Below, in pieces: positions 23,311 to 35,346 of a stretch of DNA of 64,000 nucleotides (positions are counted from its first letter, which is position 1; each line of letters starts with the position of its first letter). The translations under genes and the position numbers were made by a program. The notes below the pieces were generated by a model, which saw only the letters and a program-made list of their open reading frames with translations, did no database searches and had not been told where the DNA came from. Origin of the DNA: Lithospermum erythrorhizon (Eukaryota > Streptophyta > Magnoliopsida > Boraginales > Boraginaceae); the NCBI GenBank assembly GCA_019722365.1, contig JADFUC010000619.1, forward strand, positions 124,001 through 188,000, written 5' to 3'.

Positions 23311-24858
23311 AGATAATTCAAAATTTTATACTTGTGTATAGTTTTGCTCATGCCTTGTGTATAAGTGTTTTGGCCTTATACTCGTATAAGTGCGAGGTGA
23401 TTGTTGGATTGTCCATTCCCTGTAAAATTTTGACTGGTATACATTGTATACTAGATAATCAAGACATGCAGAGATGTGAGGGTTGTCACTGTAGTTTTAG
23501 TCATGTCAGTCTCCGTGATTTTCATTTGGGCGATTGTGGTGCTTATCTTGAACTTCTATTATATATTCACGTGTTAAGGCCCTCGAGACTTCTGGAATTA
23601 TGTCAGATGACTTATCCGATAATCCCGTATAAGCTTATTTTATTCATATTTGACTACGATGACTATTCATAATCTTCATTATTGTATAGCTAACAAAGGC
23701 TTTGATGGTTATATTTACTTAGTTTACTTCTGTTTAAATCTATTTTTCTTCAGATACGGTATTTATTTTCATTGTAGCCTTACCGGCATTACCGCTTTGT
23801 TAGATATGTTCTATATAATTAAGTGGCTAATGGACGTATAATTGAATGAGAACATTAGGAGTAAATTATAAACCGAGGTTTATGCTAATCTGTCAATATG
23901 TCATTTATATTTTATATAGGCATGGTGGAAAATGGATTCAAATGTGCTGCATTATAAGTAATTTATCTAACCACGAATTCGATACCATTGAGGTAACAAA
24001 AGTCTGTGATACTAAATTGAAACTTAAGATAACCAGATTGTTATCCTGATTCAAGATATATTACCTACCATATTAAGAAATGTATATATTTGGGTTGTCC
24101 ATGAGGAACATTAGTTGTCATAGGAGGAGTATGATTGTAAAATGGGGAGCAATTTTTAAAGTGAACCAAAGTATGTTGATTGAGTTGTATATTTAATGAA
24201 AGGCGAGGTTAAGATATATGTTTAAGCGTTATTTGTAGCCGAGGCGATATTATCGGGAATTAGCTATACTTCTAAAGATAAATGAAGAAAGGAAATACCT
24301 CTTGTAATTGGCGCTTAATCGTGAGTAAGTTGTTGACGTGAGTGAAAGTTATCGCGTGAAGCCAAAGCCAATAAGCGGCTTTTATTTGTGGCTAGTAAAC
24401 TAACAAAGAATACTAAAGTATACTCTAAATAAAAGCAGGAATCTAAATTATTCTTATTCGTATGACGTGTGTTAACTGCGGCGGTTTGGCTCACCCGCCT
24501 TTTTAGTCGACTTCCTATTTTCCTGGCTGGGCGGCCATAGTCGTCATGGATGACCGAGCATGATTGCCGAAAGTACGGCACTCGCTAAGCATTTACATGG
24601 TGGTTTAAGACCTCAACAGCTCATACTTTTATCTTCTTGAAGTTTCAAGTATATAATTATTATTGACTCGAGTTGTATAACAAATTGCTTCACGTGTATT
24701 TAATAGTGATTTTCAATGCACGTCAAGTTAGTTCACCCGATGGACGAAGTTATATTGTTTATTTATGATGTAAAAGGTTTTTATTGTTATCCATCACAAG
24801 ATTGATAATACAGGCTGAAGGATTGGCCCTAACCTTGGGACGAATTCGGGCGGTCACA

Positions 24859-26792
24859 TAATTTGCACGAGCTCTAGGTTATGTTTCTCTCTTTAAGGTC
24901 GGTGGTTATGTGCCTGTGCCCAAAGTTATAAGTGCCAGGTGGTGTCATTTTCCCTGCCTGAAGTTCATTTCTTTTTCCTCCCGAATCCGCTGATCGCTGA
25001 GGACGCCACTTCAAGATTTCGTTGACTCACAGCATTTAGGCCCATGCACACAGATTCTCAGGTTTTTGTGGTGTTATTTGATTAAGATGTGTTATATTAG
25101 AGATATGTGTAAATGAATTGGGTAATAAGGACGCATTTTGAGTTATGTATTTGGTTGAGATGGGTACTAAGCATATATGGTAGACTGGTACGAGTAGATA
25201 TTTATGAGAGGGATTTATACTGGAACGATACAATGGACGGGTTGTGAATAGATGCTAAAATGAAATATTGGCAGATATTTGGGTGATCTATATATTTTGG
25301 GGAAATGTCTTAATAGCGAATGGGTAGTACAAGCATGAGTATTTTATGCATGAATTAATTAAGGATAAGTGGTGATAATTAATATACGTATATACTGGCA
25401 AGGAGGCCGCGAATATCAATGGGTTGGCGCGTTACCGGTTAACTAAGAACTGCGGATTGGCAAGGAAGCCGCTAAACGTGGGTTTGATCGAAATGCATAA
25501 ATAAGTCGTGGTGAATAAAATCGAGACTCCAATGCTAGCAGCTGAGTTATCTCGTTAATAAGCTTAAGAAGAGTTCGTGTTTGACTAGAGTGCATCTTTT
25601 AGTATAGTAATGACTATTCTTGAGGATCTAAACTCTAGAGTCAAAACTCTTGAGATGGAATGGATGAATATGTTTGAGGATTTAAGGAAATAGGATCAAT
25701 TATACCTGGGTATTTCAGAGGAATTCACCTAAAGGCTAATTTGAAGTTGTTGATAAAATTGGGGCAATTGTGTGAATTTAAGGGGTAATAAAAAGTTAGC
25801 TGAGGGAGATTCGTGACAATGAGTCGGATTAGAATTGATCGTGGTGTAAGATGTTGATCTTTAAAATAATTAAGAATTTCTCGATACTCGAGTAATCGGG
25901 GATTTATCACCTCGCCGCGTCTTTATCTATGCCGGGAGCCGCTATATGGTAAATTGATCAGGACTGCAGTATCTCGCTGTAATAAACTTATCCGTGGCTT
26001 AATAGTGAAATCTGTGAAATGTCGATTTGAACGGTGGTTGTGTTTGAGGTATTCTGGCTATTTATTTTTGTGGTATTCATGTTTGAATTTGTATATGATC
26101 AAAGCGTTTGGAGTATATTTGTGTTATTGACGATTCCGCTAATATATTTTTTTTAATAGTTTCATATGATATTGTTGTATCGTGTGTATTATAGATGCTA
26201 ATGTTATATCATTATTGTGTGTAATATTGATATTATATGGGTGATTTGTAATTGTTTGATTTGAGGATACGGACATGGGTGTTCACAAGAAATTAGCTGA
26301 AAAGGTGACGAACATATATATGATGTTCTTGTATTATTTTTGTGTTATTTTATAGTAGTTGTAGTATGTATGTGAAATCTATCAAGTACTGCTTGATTAC
26401 GCGATATTGAGTAAAGAATGACAATAAATTATGAAAAGGGACAAAGATCGTATTAAGGAGTATGAATTTTAATTTTTGAGTGGTATTTTTGGAGGCAACG
26501 AGGATGTTTATAATACTAAGATTGATAACGATAATAACAAAGCTGGTAGCCAATTGTATTTATGTCTTTAATGGTGTTATGCAAGCAGAAGCCACCCGCC
26601 TTAAGTTAATCGATTACAAGATATTATGGAGCCACGCACAGATACTATATCGGGGAAATTGAGTAGTAAGACAAAGCGGTCCCCGATGTTAGTCGAAAAG
26701 TATGCTGGCTGAAAGCAAAAGCGCTGAGTTTATCCGATGTATCAAGTTCGTGAGTAAATTTCGAGGGCTTAAATTTTATAAGGCGGGGTAGA
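24859..26792 (+). mobile_element. Internal region of a coding-deficient LTR retrotransposon (LARD-like)
   Basis: Starts with TAATTTGCACGAGCTCTAGG, a decayed match to the tRNA-iMet primer-binding consensus TGGTATCAGAGC followed by the CTAGGTT seen in this family. Around 25608-25690 a short open stretch reads MTILEDLNSRVKTLEMEWMN, a coiled-coil-like piece that could be gag. Near 26755-26790 the sequence AAATTTCGAGGGCTTAAATT, followed by TTATAAGGCGGGGTAG, matches the usual 3' end of Tekay-type coding DNA and the polypurine tract. No protease, reverse transcriptase or integrase remains in about 1.9 kb. The TGGCAAGGAGGCCGC unit occurs twice near 25395-25470. Confidence 0.65.
26781..26792 (+). other. 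Polypurine tract
   Basis: AGGCGGGGTAGA directly before the LTR 2 start TCAGAATAACCCG. Its position and base content fit the plus-strand primer of an LTR element. Confidence 0.55.
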
Positions 26793-29700
26793 TCAGAATA
26801 ACCCGCTACAAAAAAAAAAAAAAAAAATTTTCGGCCTGCTGTGGGACCCGTGAATAAAGATACTTTTTCATGATAATATTATTTCAGAAACTTTTGGAGC
26901 CAATTTCATTTATAATTTAGTAGTAAGCCATTTATGAAAGAATTTTATTCCTGAAAATCGGGTTCGTGGGGAGATTTCAAGTATCGATAAATGAGAATTA
27001 ACCTAAACCGAACTGGACCGAGTTTTTTTTAAAATATCTATTCGCATATTATCCTCCTCCACATCACCGCCAGCAACATCATCTTCTTCCTCTTTTCCTC
27101 AGCGTGTTTTAAATATTCCTCCCCCGAACATTTTCTTCCATTTTCTCTCTTCGATACGCTCAAACTCAGCATCAAGCCAATATCGTTTCTCCCCATTTCA
27201 CTTTCTGTTAAGGTAAAAGAAATTTCAAGTCTTTGTATATTTTGGGTTTTCGAGATAGTTGACTTGCTGACTTTACACTGAATTTATGTTAAATCTTAGC
27301 TGGTTATGGGTTCCGCGGGACGATATATGTGATGAATTCGTGATTTAGAGGTCGCTTGAGGATGTTACGGTCGAGTTGACTTTTCTAGGTTTTGGTTGAC
27401 TTTTGAGGTGATATATTTTTATAAGACTTTAAATGTGTGGTGAGTTACATTGGACCTTTATTATAGCTATTTCATGATGTTAAATCGGATTTAAAATTGC
27501 ATTAAAGGCGCTTAGGCCAGCACATTTTCAAGTTGAGATATAATTGATATTTTCGAGGCTTTGATTGTTAATTAGTGGAATCCTAATAACTGTAATGACA
27601 TATAAGTTAATTTGTAACAGATAAAATGATAAGATGTGGAATTTTTAGCTGGCGATCGACGGTTTTGTGGTCCGATGAGTTTATAATTCGATAGTTTGCC
27701 CGCCATGTTAGACCGCGAAATCGCTCCGGCCGAGAGTTGGTAATGCTTATTCTAGAACGTAATTCTTGGTATTGGTTCCCCGAGTATACTTCTCGGTGTT
27801 CTTAGGCCTTGACCGCTGGAAGCGGGGCACGCCCGTTGATCGCTTCTTCTGAGGACTTTTGGTATGGAAGCAGAGGGTGAGTACTTATCTCAATGCAGTT
27901 ACCTTATGTACTTTTATATCTGTTCTTGTGGCTATAATTATGTGTAAAAGGTGTACGTGTCTTTGTAATATAATTATGCGTGAATTAAAAGTATATGTCC
28001 TCAGGATATAATTACATGTAAGTGTATGGGCTATGTAATGGTTGTAATGACATGTGTGAGCCTAATATGATTATGTGACTCTATTCCCGCAAAGATTAAG
28101 GTCGGTTTCGAGGTAAAGCCGATGGCCCGAACTCCCAACTTATATTTCAGATTATGTGGCCTGACGCACTTCAGGGTATTTATGTGGCCTTGGCCGGCAA
28201 TCGGGTGGTATTTATGGCCTCACGGGCACTGCGGTACGAGCGGCCATTTTGAGACTGCAGATTTATGGCCTTCATGTCAGGATTTATTTACGACATGTGA
28301 TTTATTAGCCGTGATGCTTTGCTATCACGGCTGGGAAGCAAAGAGTTGGTTATCGGTAGGTGTTCGATGGAGTTATGTGGCCAGGATTTTGAGTTTACTC
28401 GAAAGTATTAGGGATACGACCCAGTCAATTACTAGTGATTAGGTGACTCCTCCTTCCTGCGTGTGATATGTGACGCTTATTGGCCCTATACTACGGTATA
28501 AATAGCCATGTATGATTCTCTTTGACGCTTTGTCGCATTGTCGAGGTGGCCCCTATACTAATGTATAGCCAGCCATGTATGACTTTGATCACACAAGATT
28601 GTCGTGTGGCCCTATACTACGGTATGTCACATGTATGATTCTTTGATCGCTTTTGTCAGGTGCATTGTCGAGGTGGCCTATACTCACGGTATAGCGCTAC
28701 GGTTTGGCCCTATACTACGGTATAGCCAGCTGGCATGACTCTTTGATTACTTAGTTTCAAGATTATCACGTCTCTATACTACGGTATTACAAGCAAGGTG
28801 TGCCTTATTTTGTGTATAAGTGCGTGGCTTTATACTTGTGTATAAGTGCGGTTTTGGCCTTATACCGCGGTATAAGTGCGAGGTGATCATGGATTGTCCA
28901 TTCCCCGCAGTAGACGGATCGGTATACGCGCATTGTGCGACGGTATAACGTGATACGGCAGGAGGAGGGTCATTGACTGCAGTTTTAGTCGTCGTTGTCG
29001 AAGTCTCGTGATTTTACCTTGGGTGATCAGGTGCTTATCGGAACCCTCTATTATATATTCATGTGTTAAGGCCCGAGACTTCAGCTGTGGAATTATGTTG
29101 TATGACTTTATCCGATAATCCTCAGATACATGTATTTTATTCATATTTGACTACGATGACTATTCATATTCATTAAGCAGTTAAATGTTGCTTTGATGGT
29201 TATACTATTTTAAGCCACTTTGCTTCAACTATTTTTCTTCGTGATACGGTATTTATTTTCGCTTGTAGCCTTACCTAAGATTATCAGTTTTTGTTAGATA
29301 TGTTCTATATATCTTAAGCGGCTAATGGACAGATACCTTGGAATGAGAACATTGTGGAGCGTAAATTATAAACCGAAGTTTATGCTAATCACGATGATGT
29401 CGATGATATTTTATATATATGGTGGAAAACTGGATTCAAATGTGCTAGAATATAAGTTCTGATCTAACCACGACCCGATACTCATGGATATGTAAATAAG
29501 TTCCGTGATACTAAATTAAAATCAAGAGCAAATCAGACTTATATTATCCTCGATTCACATATATTACCTCTACCATATTAAGAAACGATATTTGGAAGGT
29601 CTAGCAGAACATTAGTTGTCATGTGAGGAGTATGATTGTAAAACGGGGAGTAGTATCCCCTTTAAAGTGAACTAAAGATAAGTGATTGAGTTGTATATGC

Positions 29701-30403
29701 ATGAGTTATGAGAGGTTAAGATATATGTTTAAGTATTAGTGTGGTTCGAGGTGTATATTATATTTGGGAATTAAATTTATACTGTGTGAAAAGATAATGA
29801 GGCTGAAATACCTTGTGAATTGGGTGTACCGTGAGTAAGTTGTTGATGTAGTGTGAGCACGGTGTTAGTTAGAGTTTCAATAAGGAAAGTTTTATTTTGG
29901 GCGAGTAACCGAATAAATAATACTTTGGGGTATATAGCTTCTAAATAAAGTAGAATCTAAATTATTCTTATTCGTGCGATCGTAGGTTAACTTCGTATAT
30001 TTATTTTCACTCAGCCTTTTTAGTCGACTTCCCAGTTTTCCCTATGGGCGGGCGTTTTCATGCCTAGGGTTGTCATGATGACCTGATATGCATCGCCGAG
30101 TAGTCGCTGCATCTCCGCCGAAGATGGCGACGTGTGGCTCTAAGACCTCAACAACATACTTTATCTCTTGAAGTTTCGTATATAATTTATTATCAGACGA
30201 GTTGTATAACAAACGTTGGATGTATTGTTTATATTGTGATTTTTCAATGTTGTTGTAATTATTGGTTAGTTCAATCTCGATGGACGAAGTTATATTGTTT
30301 TATTTATGATGTAAAGAAGTCATTTTAATAAGTATCCATCGTCAGACTGATACAGTCAGCGACGTGTCCCAACTTCTGGGGATTCCACCAAGTGGTCGCT
30401 ACA
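26793..30403 (+). mobile_element. Long terminal repeat 2, chromovirus-like (about 3.6 kb)
   Basis: Homologue of 21315-24858 in the same orientation. It begins TCAGAATAACCCG (a decayed TGTAATAACCCG) and ends GGTCGCTACA. It is followed at 30404 by ATTTTGGCATCGTGAGCCTA, a clear variant of the tRNA-iMet primer site. Because a primer site and leader follow it, this copy also acts as a 5' LTR, so the locus is LTR-internal-LTR-internal, the form left by unequal recombination or a tandem insertion. It carries the same hairpin-unit array at about 28470-28870. Confidence 0.8.
28470..28870 (+). repeat. Hairpin-unit array in LTR 2
   Basis: Repeats of GGCCCTATACTACGGTATA followed by CATGTATGATTCTTTGATCGC and GCATTGTCGAGG, at least six copies, in the same relative position as the array in LTR 1. 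The last copies read TTATACTTGTGTATAAGTGCG and TTATACCGCGGTATAAGTGCG, in which the palindrome is longer. Confidence 0.8.
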
Positions 30404-30690
30404 ATTTTGGCATCGTGAGCCTAGGTTTATGCTTTCTTGGTGTCTGTAGGTTAAGTGTGCTCTAGGTTCAAAGTTATAAGGTGTCAGCAAGTGAAGTCAT
30501 TTTCTCTGCCTGAAGTCTGGCTCTTTCCGAATCCGCTGATCGCTGGTGACGCCACTAAGATTTCGTTTGACTCAAGGCATTTGGTGGTCTTACGAGACTA
30601 CTTTGCATTCTCAGGTTTTTGTGGTGTTTGGATTAAGATGTGTTATATTAGGTATACATGTGAAATGAATTGGGTAATACGACGACGTTA
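30404..30690 (+). mobile_element. Second copy of the chromovirus 5' leader, truncated
   Basis: From the primer-binding-like site at 30404 it aligns with 24859-25130 (shared CAAAGTTATAAGKTGYCA, CCGAATCCGCTGATCGCTG, GACGCCACT, TCTCAGGTTTTTGTGGTGTT, AATTGGGTAATA). The match stops near 30690, where copia-type LTR sequence begins. Confidence 0.7.
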
Positions 30691-30699
30691 CTCCATATG

Positions 30700-30895
30700 T
30701 CTAATCAACAAGAATATGTCTTAAACCCTTACTAGGAAAAATCCATCTAGTGGATAAAAAATCAAGTAAAGAAAAGAGTGCATTATTTTAATATAATGCT
30801 ATAATGTTGCCTCATTAAAACCTTATCAGGAAAACCCATTTGGGATAAAACCTTGATTAAGGAAAAAGAGTACAACGCGTATTAACTCCCCCTCA
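30700..30895 (-). mobile_element. Copia LTR fragment(s)
   Basis: Two tandem copies of CCTTAYYAGGAAAAnCCATnTRGTGGATAAAAn, then AAGnAAAGAGTnCA, reading on the minus strand as the TTGTACTCTTTTTCC...GGTTTTnCCnAnTGGGTTTTCC start of a common plant copia LTR. On the minus strand a polypurine tract (GAGGGGGAGTT, about 30885-30895) precedes it, so this is the 3' LTR of the RNase H fragment next to it. Confidence 0.65.
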
Positions 30896-30899
30896 TGAC

Positions 30900-31250
30900 C
30901 ATATCACTTGACATCCTTTAGTCGATGTAGTCCTATACTAATAGCTTTTCAATATCGAGATAAAAGGGGAGGACTTAGTTAAAATATCTACTGGATTATC
31001 ACAAAATCGAATTTGTTGAACATCGATTTCACCATTTTTCTGAAGATCACAGGTAGGCAACAACAATATATTTTTTGTTCTATCACCTGGAGCATATATT
31101 CATTTAACTATGCAAATATATCTACAATTATCATCATAAAGATCGCCAAGACCAACTTTCATATGATAAACCATAAGTAATATGGATTTGTCGATCATAT
31201 TCCTCAACCAAATGCATTCACGATTTCTTTTCTGCATTTCAAGATTTCTA
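30900..31250 (-). pseudogene. Copia RNase H C-terminal fragment
   Basis: Minus-strand translation gives RECIWLRNMI-like (from RNRECIWLRNM near 31210), then GDRTKNI near 31085, then LQKNGEIDVQQIRFCDNPVD followed by ILTKSSPF (31045-30955). This is the end of a Ty1-copia polyprotein (the DNxADxFTK motif). Frames are broken. Nothing of the upstream pol is recognisable in the next few kilobases. Confidence 0.8.
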
Positions 31251-31289
31251 CTTTAGTTTATCGCTTAACCAATTTCGTTAAATAGTCAC

Positions 31290-31480
31290 TAGAAAACCTT
31301 TGCCTAACAAAAACCTAGTGAAAAAATAAAATATTATATTTCTCTTTAGATATACTTCAAATAATTGTCTCATTAAAAAACCTTTACCAAGAAAAACCCA
31401 AGTGGAAAAACTTAGTGAATGGAAAAGAGTCGATTCCGACGAGATCGCTATTCTATATCATATCTCCCTCGACGATGACC
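31290..31480 (-). mobile_element. Second copia LTR fragment
   Basis: ATTAAAAAACCTTTACCAAG followed by AAAAACCCAAGTGGAAAAAC and ATGGAAAAGAGT repeats the LTR motif seen at 30700-30895, followed by CTCCCTCGACGATGACCAG, a decayed polypurine-side block (minus strand). Another partial copy (AAAACCTTTGCCTAACAAAA) lies just before it. Copia ends of one family are thus stacked here. Confidence 0.6.
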
Positions 31481-34400
31481 AGTTTAGATGATTCAAGTAG
31501 AATATCCAAATAACACTACAAGCGTTTGTTAATATTACATGATTAGGCAATCATGTATCAGTTGTAAGATATACATTAGAATTGGTACTTCAAGACCAAG
31601 TTCATGTCTTCCAGACGAGATATTAAATTATCTCTTATAAATCTCATTTAATTGAGAACTCTACAGAAGTATGAATTCATAATTATATGTCCAATTGACT
31701 TGTATATACCTTTATAAGGCATTTGATTCCAAATCTAATTATAAACATCTTGTTTAACAACTGAGAACTCTACAAGAGTTCTTTGTGTTAACTTATTCAT
31801 GATAATTTATTCAACTTAAAATTTTTCTGAGTCTTTATAAACTATAATCGGATCTTTTATAATATGATGAATATTTAGATCATCAATAGTAACTAATTAA
31901 CAAGAAAGATATATAAGATTTATGTCAACTCACACTAAATAATTCAAATGTCTCATACAACATAATAAGTAAATAAATATATCATACAATCACATAAAAC
32001 ATAATATAAATTCAGAGCTAAACATGTATCATATACTATACTAATAGACTCAGATATACACGCTGATGTCAATAAAATGATCATGCAAATAAATGTCTAA
32101 TAATGCAGTTCGAACTTGCAATCCATCTTCCGATGACTTTAAATATTCAAATATTTTCATATTAACTCAACTGAGTTAAGTTCTCGGAATATAGATATGT
32201 GTTTCATGCATCATAAATCCTTCTACATGTTTTCATGTATACGTATTTTGTTGCATGCTATATTATAAGTCATGCACGTAAATCAAGAGGTTATCTTTTG
32301 TTGCTACCAAACATTTATAATTTTGATACCCTCCATCAAAAGGTGTATATGTCACCTTATCACTTATTTAGTGCTTCCGGGATACAAATATCATATGACA
32401 AATCTTAGGTCATTTATTCTCACACGTACCCAAGACATATTGCACTAGTCTCATCTTCATTAGACTTCAAGTCTAAATTTCTCACTCATATAGTGCGTTT
32501 CATTAGACTACACTAGTATATATTGCACTAGTATCATATTTCATTAGACTGAGTCTAAATTTCTCAATTATATAAGAAGTTTTGTTTACTCTCGACGGCT
32601 CTTCTCTTGTCATTCATAAATATATATGATTCATTTACTTAAGAGATAGATTTCATATCCTCATATTGCTTCATGATATGTAGCTCTTTCATTGTATGCA
32701 CATTTATTGACAATCTTTTTCTCTTTTTGTTCCACCATGTTCATGATAACTGAGATCTTATTATATTTATGAATTTTGTTATGTAAATGTCTTCTAGACA
32801 TTAATTATAGATTTAGCTTATTCATGAGGTACTATTCATCTTCCTCTTCTAGAAGTAATATTCTTTTAGACCATCTTTAATGTCATATCTTCAATGATGG
32901 AACTATTTCATCTACAATGGTTCTTGAGGAACCTCCACTCTATTTTAAGTGTTTACAACTGTATAAGACTTTCTGCTATCTGAGGTCGAATTTGTTCGTA
33001 GTGAACTTCTTGTTCATATCATCCCTTATTTATATTTTCTCTTGAACTTCAAGTTCATATTTATTTATTTTTTAGGATCATCTAATATAGGAATATTTTC
33101 TATTCAAGATAGTCTGTCTATTTTTCTCGCTTGTATACTATTCTCCCCTCAATGTTGAAAATATTGATATATCACAATGAAAAAATTACTTGATAAATTG
33201 GTTTCAATTTCATATTTCCAAGTATATAGATGTACATACCTTCTGGGTATAATAGACATTTAAAAAATCATCATTTGTGCATGTTATTCAAAATTAAAGG
33301 GTAAAATATTTGGTTTCTGACCAAACCAACTATATTGGGGGAGTTGTATAATAATTTGGTCTGATGCGAACAAGTGTCGCTACATGTAGTGTAACATTTC
33401 CCAATGATCAATTGGGGTATTGCATGGGGTTCAACATGCTCCTACAACAAATAACCGAGAGTTTCATAAAGCTCTCATATAAATTATTCAAACTCAATAG
33501 TTTATTGATTTTTCAATTAAATTTCAGTTATTTTTTTCAAGATCGTGAATGATCCAGACGGTCTAACTGTCATGCCAAATAATAAATTTTTTCACAATTC
33601 TCAAATTTCTAGATTGACAAAAAGTGTATTTTGATGTACAAATATGTATGTTACTTTAGGAAATAATATATTAGCAATTCTAGGGCCTTCAATTAATTTT
33701 GCTACACTTTTGACAAATAATAACTCTTCTGGAGTCCTCAATATTTTTGTTACATTATTGAAAAAATATTAGCTCTTCCAGAACTTACTACTTATTAAAC
33801 TAATATTAATTACAATCACTTCAATGATATATTGCTAGTTTTTCATATGTATGAAATATGGATTTAACAAAATAAGTTGGCGGGATCGATAATCAATTTG
33901 TATGTGCCAATAGTCACCACTTTAGGGATGTAATGATAATCATTTATTGTTAGTATGAAATCATGGGGTATAAAAATACCACCACTTTAAGACTAGAAAC
34001 ATTATGCAACATGTAACAAAATAATTTTGTAGAGCAAATTATCCATGCTCCAGGACACCATATCGAACACATCAATAATGAACAATTTACATCGTATGTG
34101 TGCATAGTTAGAAAAATTAATTTATAAGGTACTTCTGGACTTAGAAAAATTATATGCGTTTCGATTCATAAACAGGGCATCTTTTACTATGAATTTATTC
34201 ATTCAAGGAACAAGATGTAGGCCCTTCCGAATTCTCAATTAATTTTACACTACTCATCAGGATAATATTGGCTTCTATTGTTATCAAATGCTAAATTATT
34301 GGTATCTTTTCGAATAGTGTGAAATAGTAATCGGTTTACATAATTGAACGACCTCATATGCCTTCACACTCGTGCAATTTCATTCGTATAGGTACTTTTG

Positions 34401-34718
34401 GACCTATAATAAATTATAATTAGTAATTAATCAATAAAATTCTATCCATTTAACCTAATATGAATTCTTCAAATTATATGAGTTCGGTCTATGTTGAACT
34501 CATACGAGCCAGATATTTTCAAAATAATGAGGGCAATGATAGAAATTCTTTTGAAATATTCAAAAGCCCTTAATTTAGATGGATGTCAATTCTAAGCCAT
34601 TGATCTTCTGAACTAGTGATAATCAAAATCATATTTGCACCGACTAATTGTGATTATAATAAGGTGCTACATCAATAGTTCTTCATGACATATAAATAAT
34701 GAATACGATATTGCATTT

Positions 34719-34824
34719 TTTTTAAAAAAACCTCACCCACCGCTCTTACAACGAATCGAACCTGCGACCTCTAAAGCTCACCAAGTGCCTCCTAACCACT
34801 AGGCTATTCGATGTTCTCACAATG
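34719..34824 (-). mobile_element. tRNA-derived SINE with perfect 12-bp target duplications
   Basis: On the minus strand the element has a Pol III box A (TAGCCTAGTGG, plus positions 34796-34806) and box B (GGTTCGATTCG, 34752-34762), in the usual order and about 33 bp apart. It ends in a T/A-rich tail (GGGTGAGGTTTTTTTAAAAA). Both sides carry the identical direct repeat GATATTGCATTT, at 34707-34718 and 34825-34836. Box A, box B, tail and a perfect target duplication together make this a well-supported young insertion, about 106 bp, in old AT-rich repeat DNA. Confidence 0.9.
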
Positions 34825-35260
34825 GATATTGCATTTGTTTCATTAGATAATCATTAATATAATAAAAATGATTGGACATTGTTATCTTTCTGACAAGAAT
34901 ATATATCAAATGTCTTTCAATATTAATATGAATATATTTCAATGTGTTCTTATATTAACGTGAAATATCAATCATACATTAAAGCAAGTGAGACTCAAAT
35001 CAAATATCAAATATAATCATTAATAAATCTTCGAGATTTACGCCCAAATTTAGATCCTCCATCAATATTCATGTCCGTGAACTAATCTTCCGGACTCAAA
35101 AATACATCATCGTAAATCATATATTATATATATTGTGAATACATCACAAATATATCAAATTAATCATCAATAAATCTTCGAGATTTAGTTATTTGATAAT
35201 TGTCTTTTGACCTCATAAATATATAAATCTAATGTTTAACATATCATAAATTATATGGGT

Positions 35261-35278
35261 AAATATTGTTTGTATTAT

Positions 35279-35309
<31 letters not shown>

Positions 35310-35346
35310 AATATATATATATATATTAACAATACAAACAATATTT
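35261..35346. repeat. AT-rich foldback (perfect 16-bp arms)
   Basis: AAATATTGTTTGTATT at 35261-35276 is the exact reverse complement of AATACAAACAATATTT at 35331-35346, and the TA-repeat DNA between them is itself nearly self-complementary. The whole 86 bp can fold into one hairpin. It may be a tiny MITE or a replication-slippage palindrome. Confidence 0.85.

Larger units (their letters stand above)
21315..24858 (+). mobile_element. Long terminal repeat 1, chromovirus-like (about 3.5 kb)
   Basis: Begins TGTATTAACCCG and ends GGTCACA. It aligns over its whole length with 26793-30403; shared landmarks include AATCGGGTTCGTGG near 21473, AATATCTATTC near 21549, TTTCTAGGTTTCGTTGACTT near 21881, CTAGAACGTAATTCT near 22240, the TATACTACGGTATA-type array (22920-23310) and the TTTTTAGTCGACTTCC block near 24502. 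It is followed at once by a primer-binding-like site. Small insertions and deletions separate it from LTR 2. Long LTRs with this start are typical of Tekay/Del-type Gypsy elements. Confidence 0.8.

Noticed and set aside
23199..23672. 157-codon open stretch in LTR 1
   Set aside because: It starts inside the hairpin-unit array, has no recognised motif and is not kept open in the homologous LTR 2.
28122..28442. 106-codon open stretch in LTR 2
   Set aside because: It covers the GGCCGGCACTT repeats of the LTR and is not open in LTR 1; repeat composition explains it.
34740..34806. tRNA gene on the minus strand
   Set aside because: Box A and box B are present, but the sequence does not form an acceptor stem or anticodon arm, and the tail and target duplications show a SINE.
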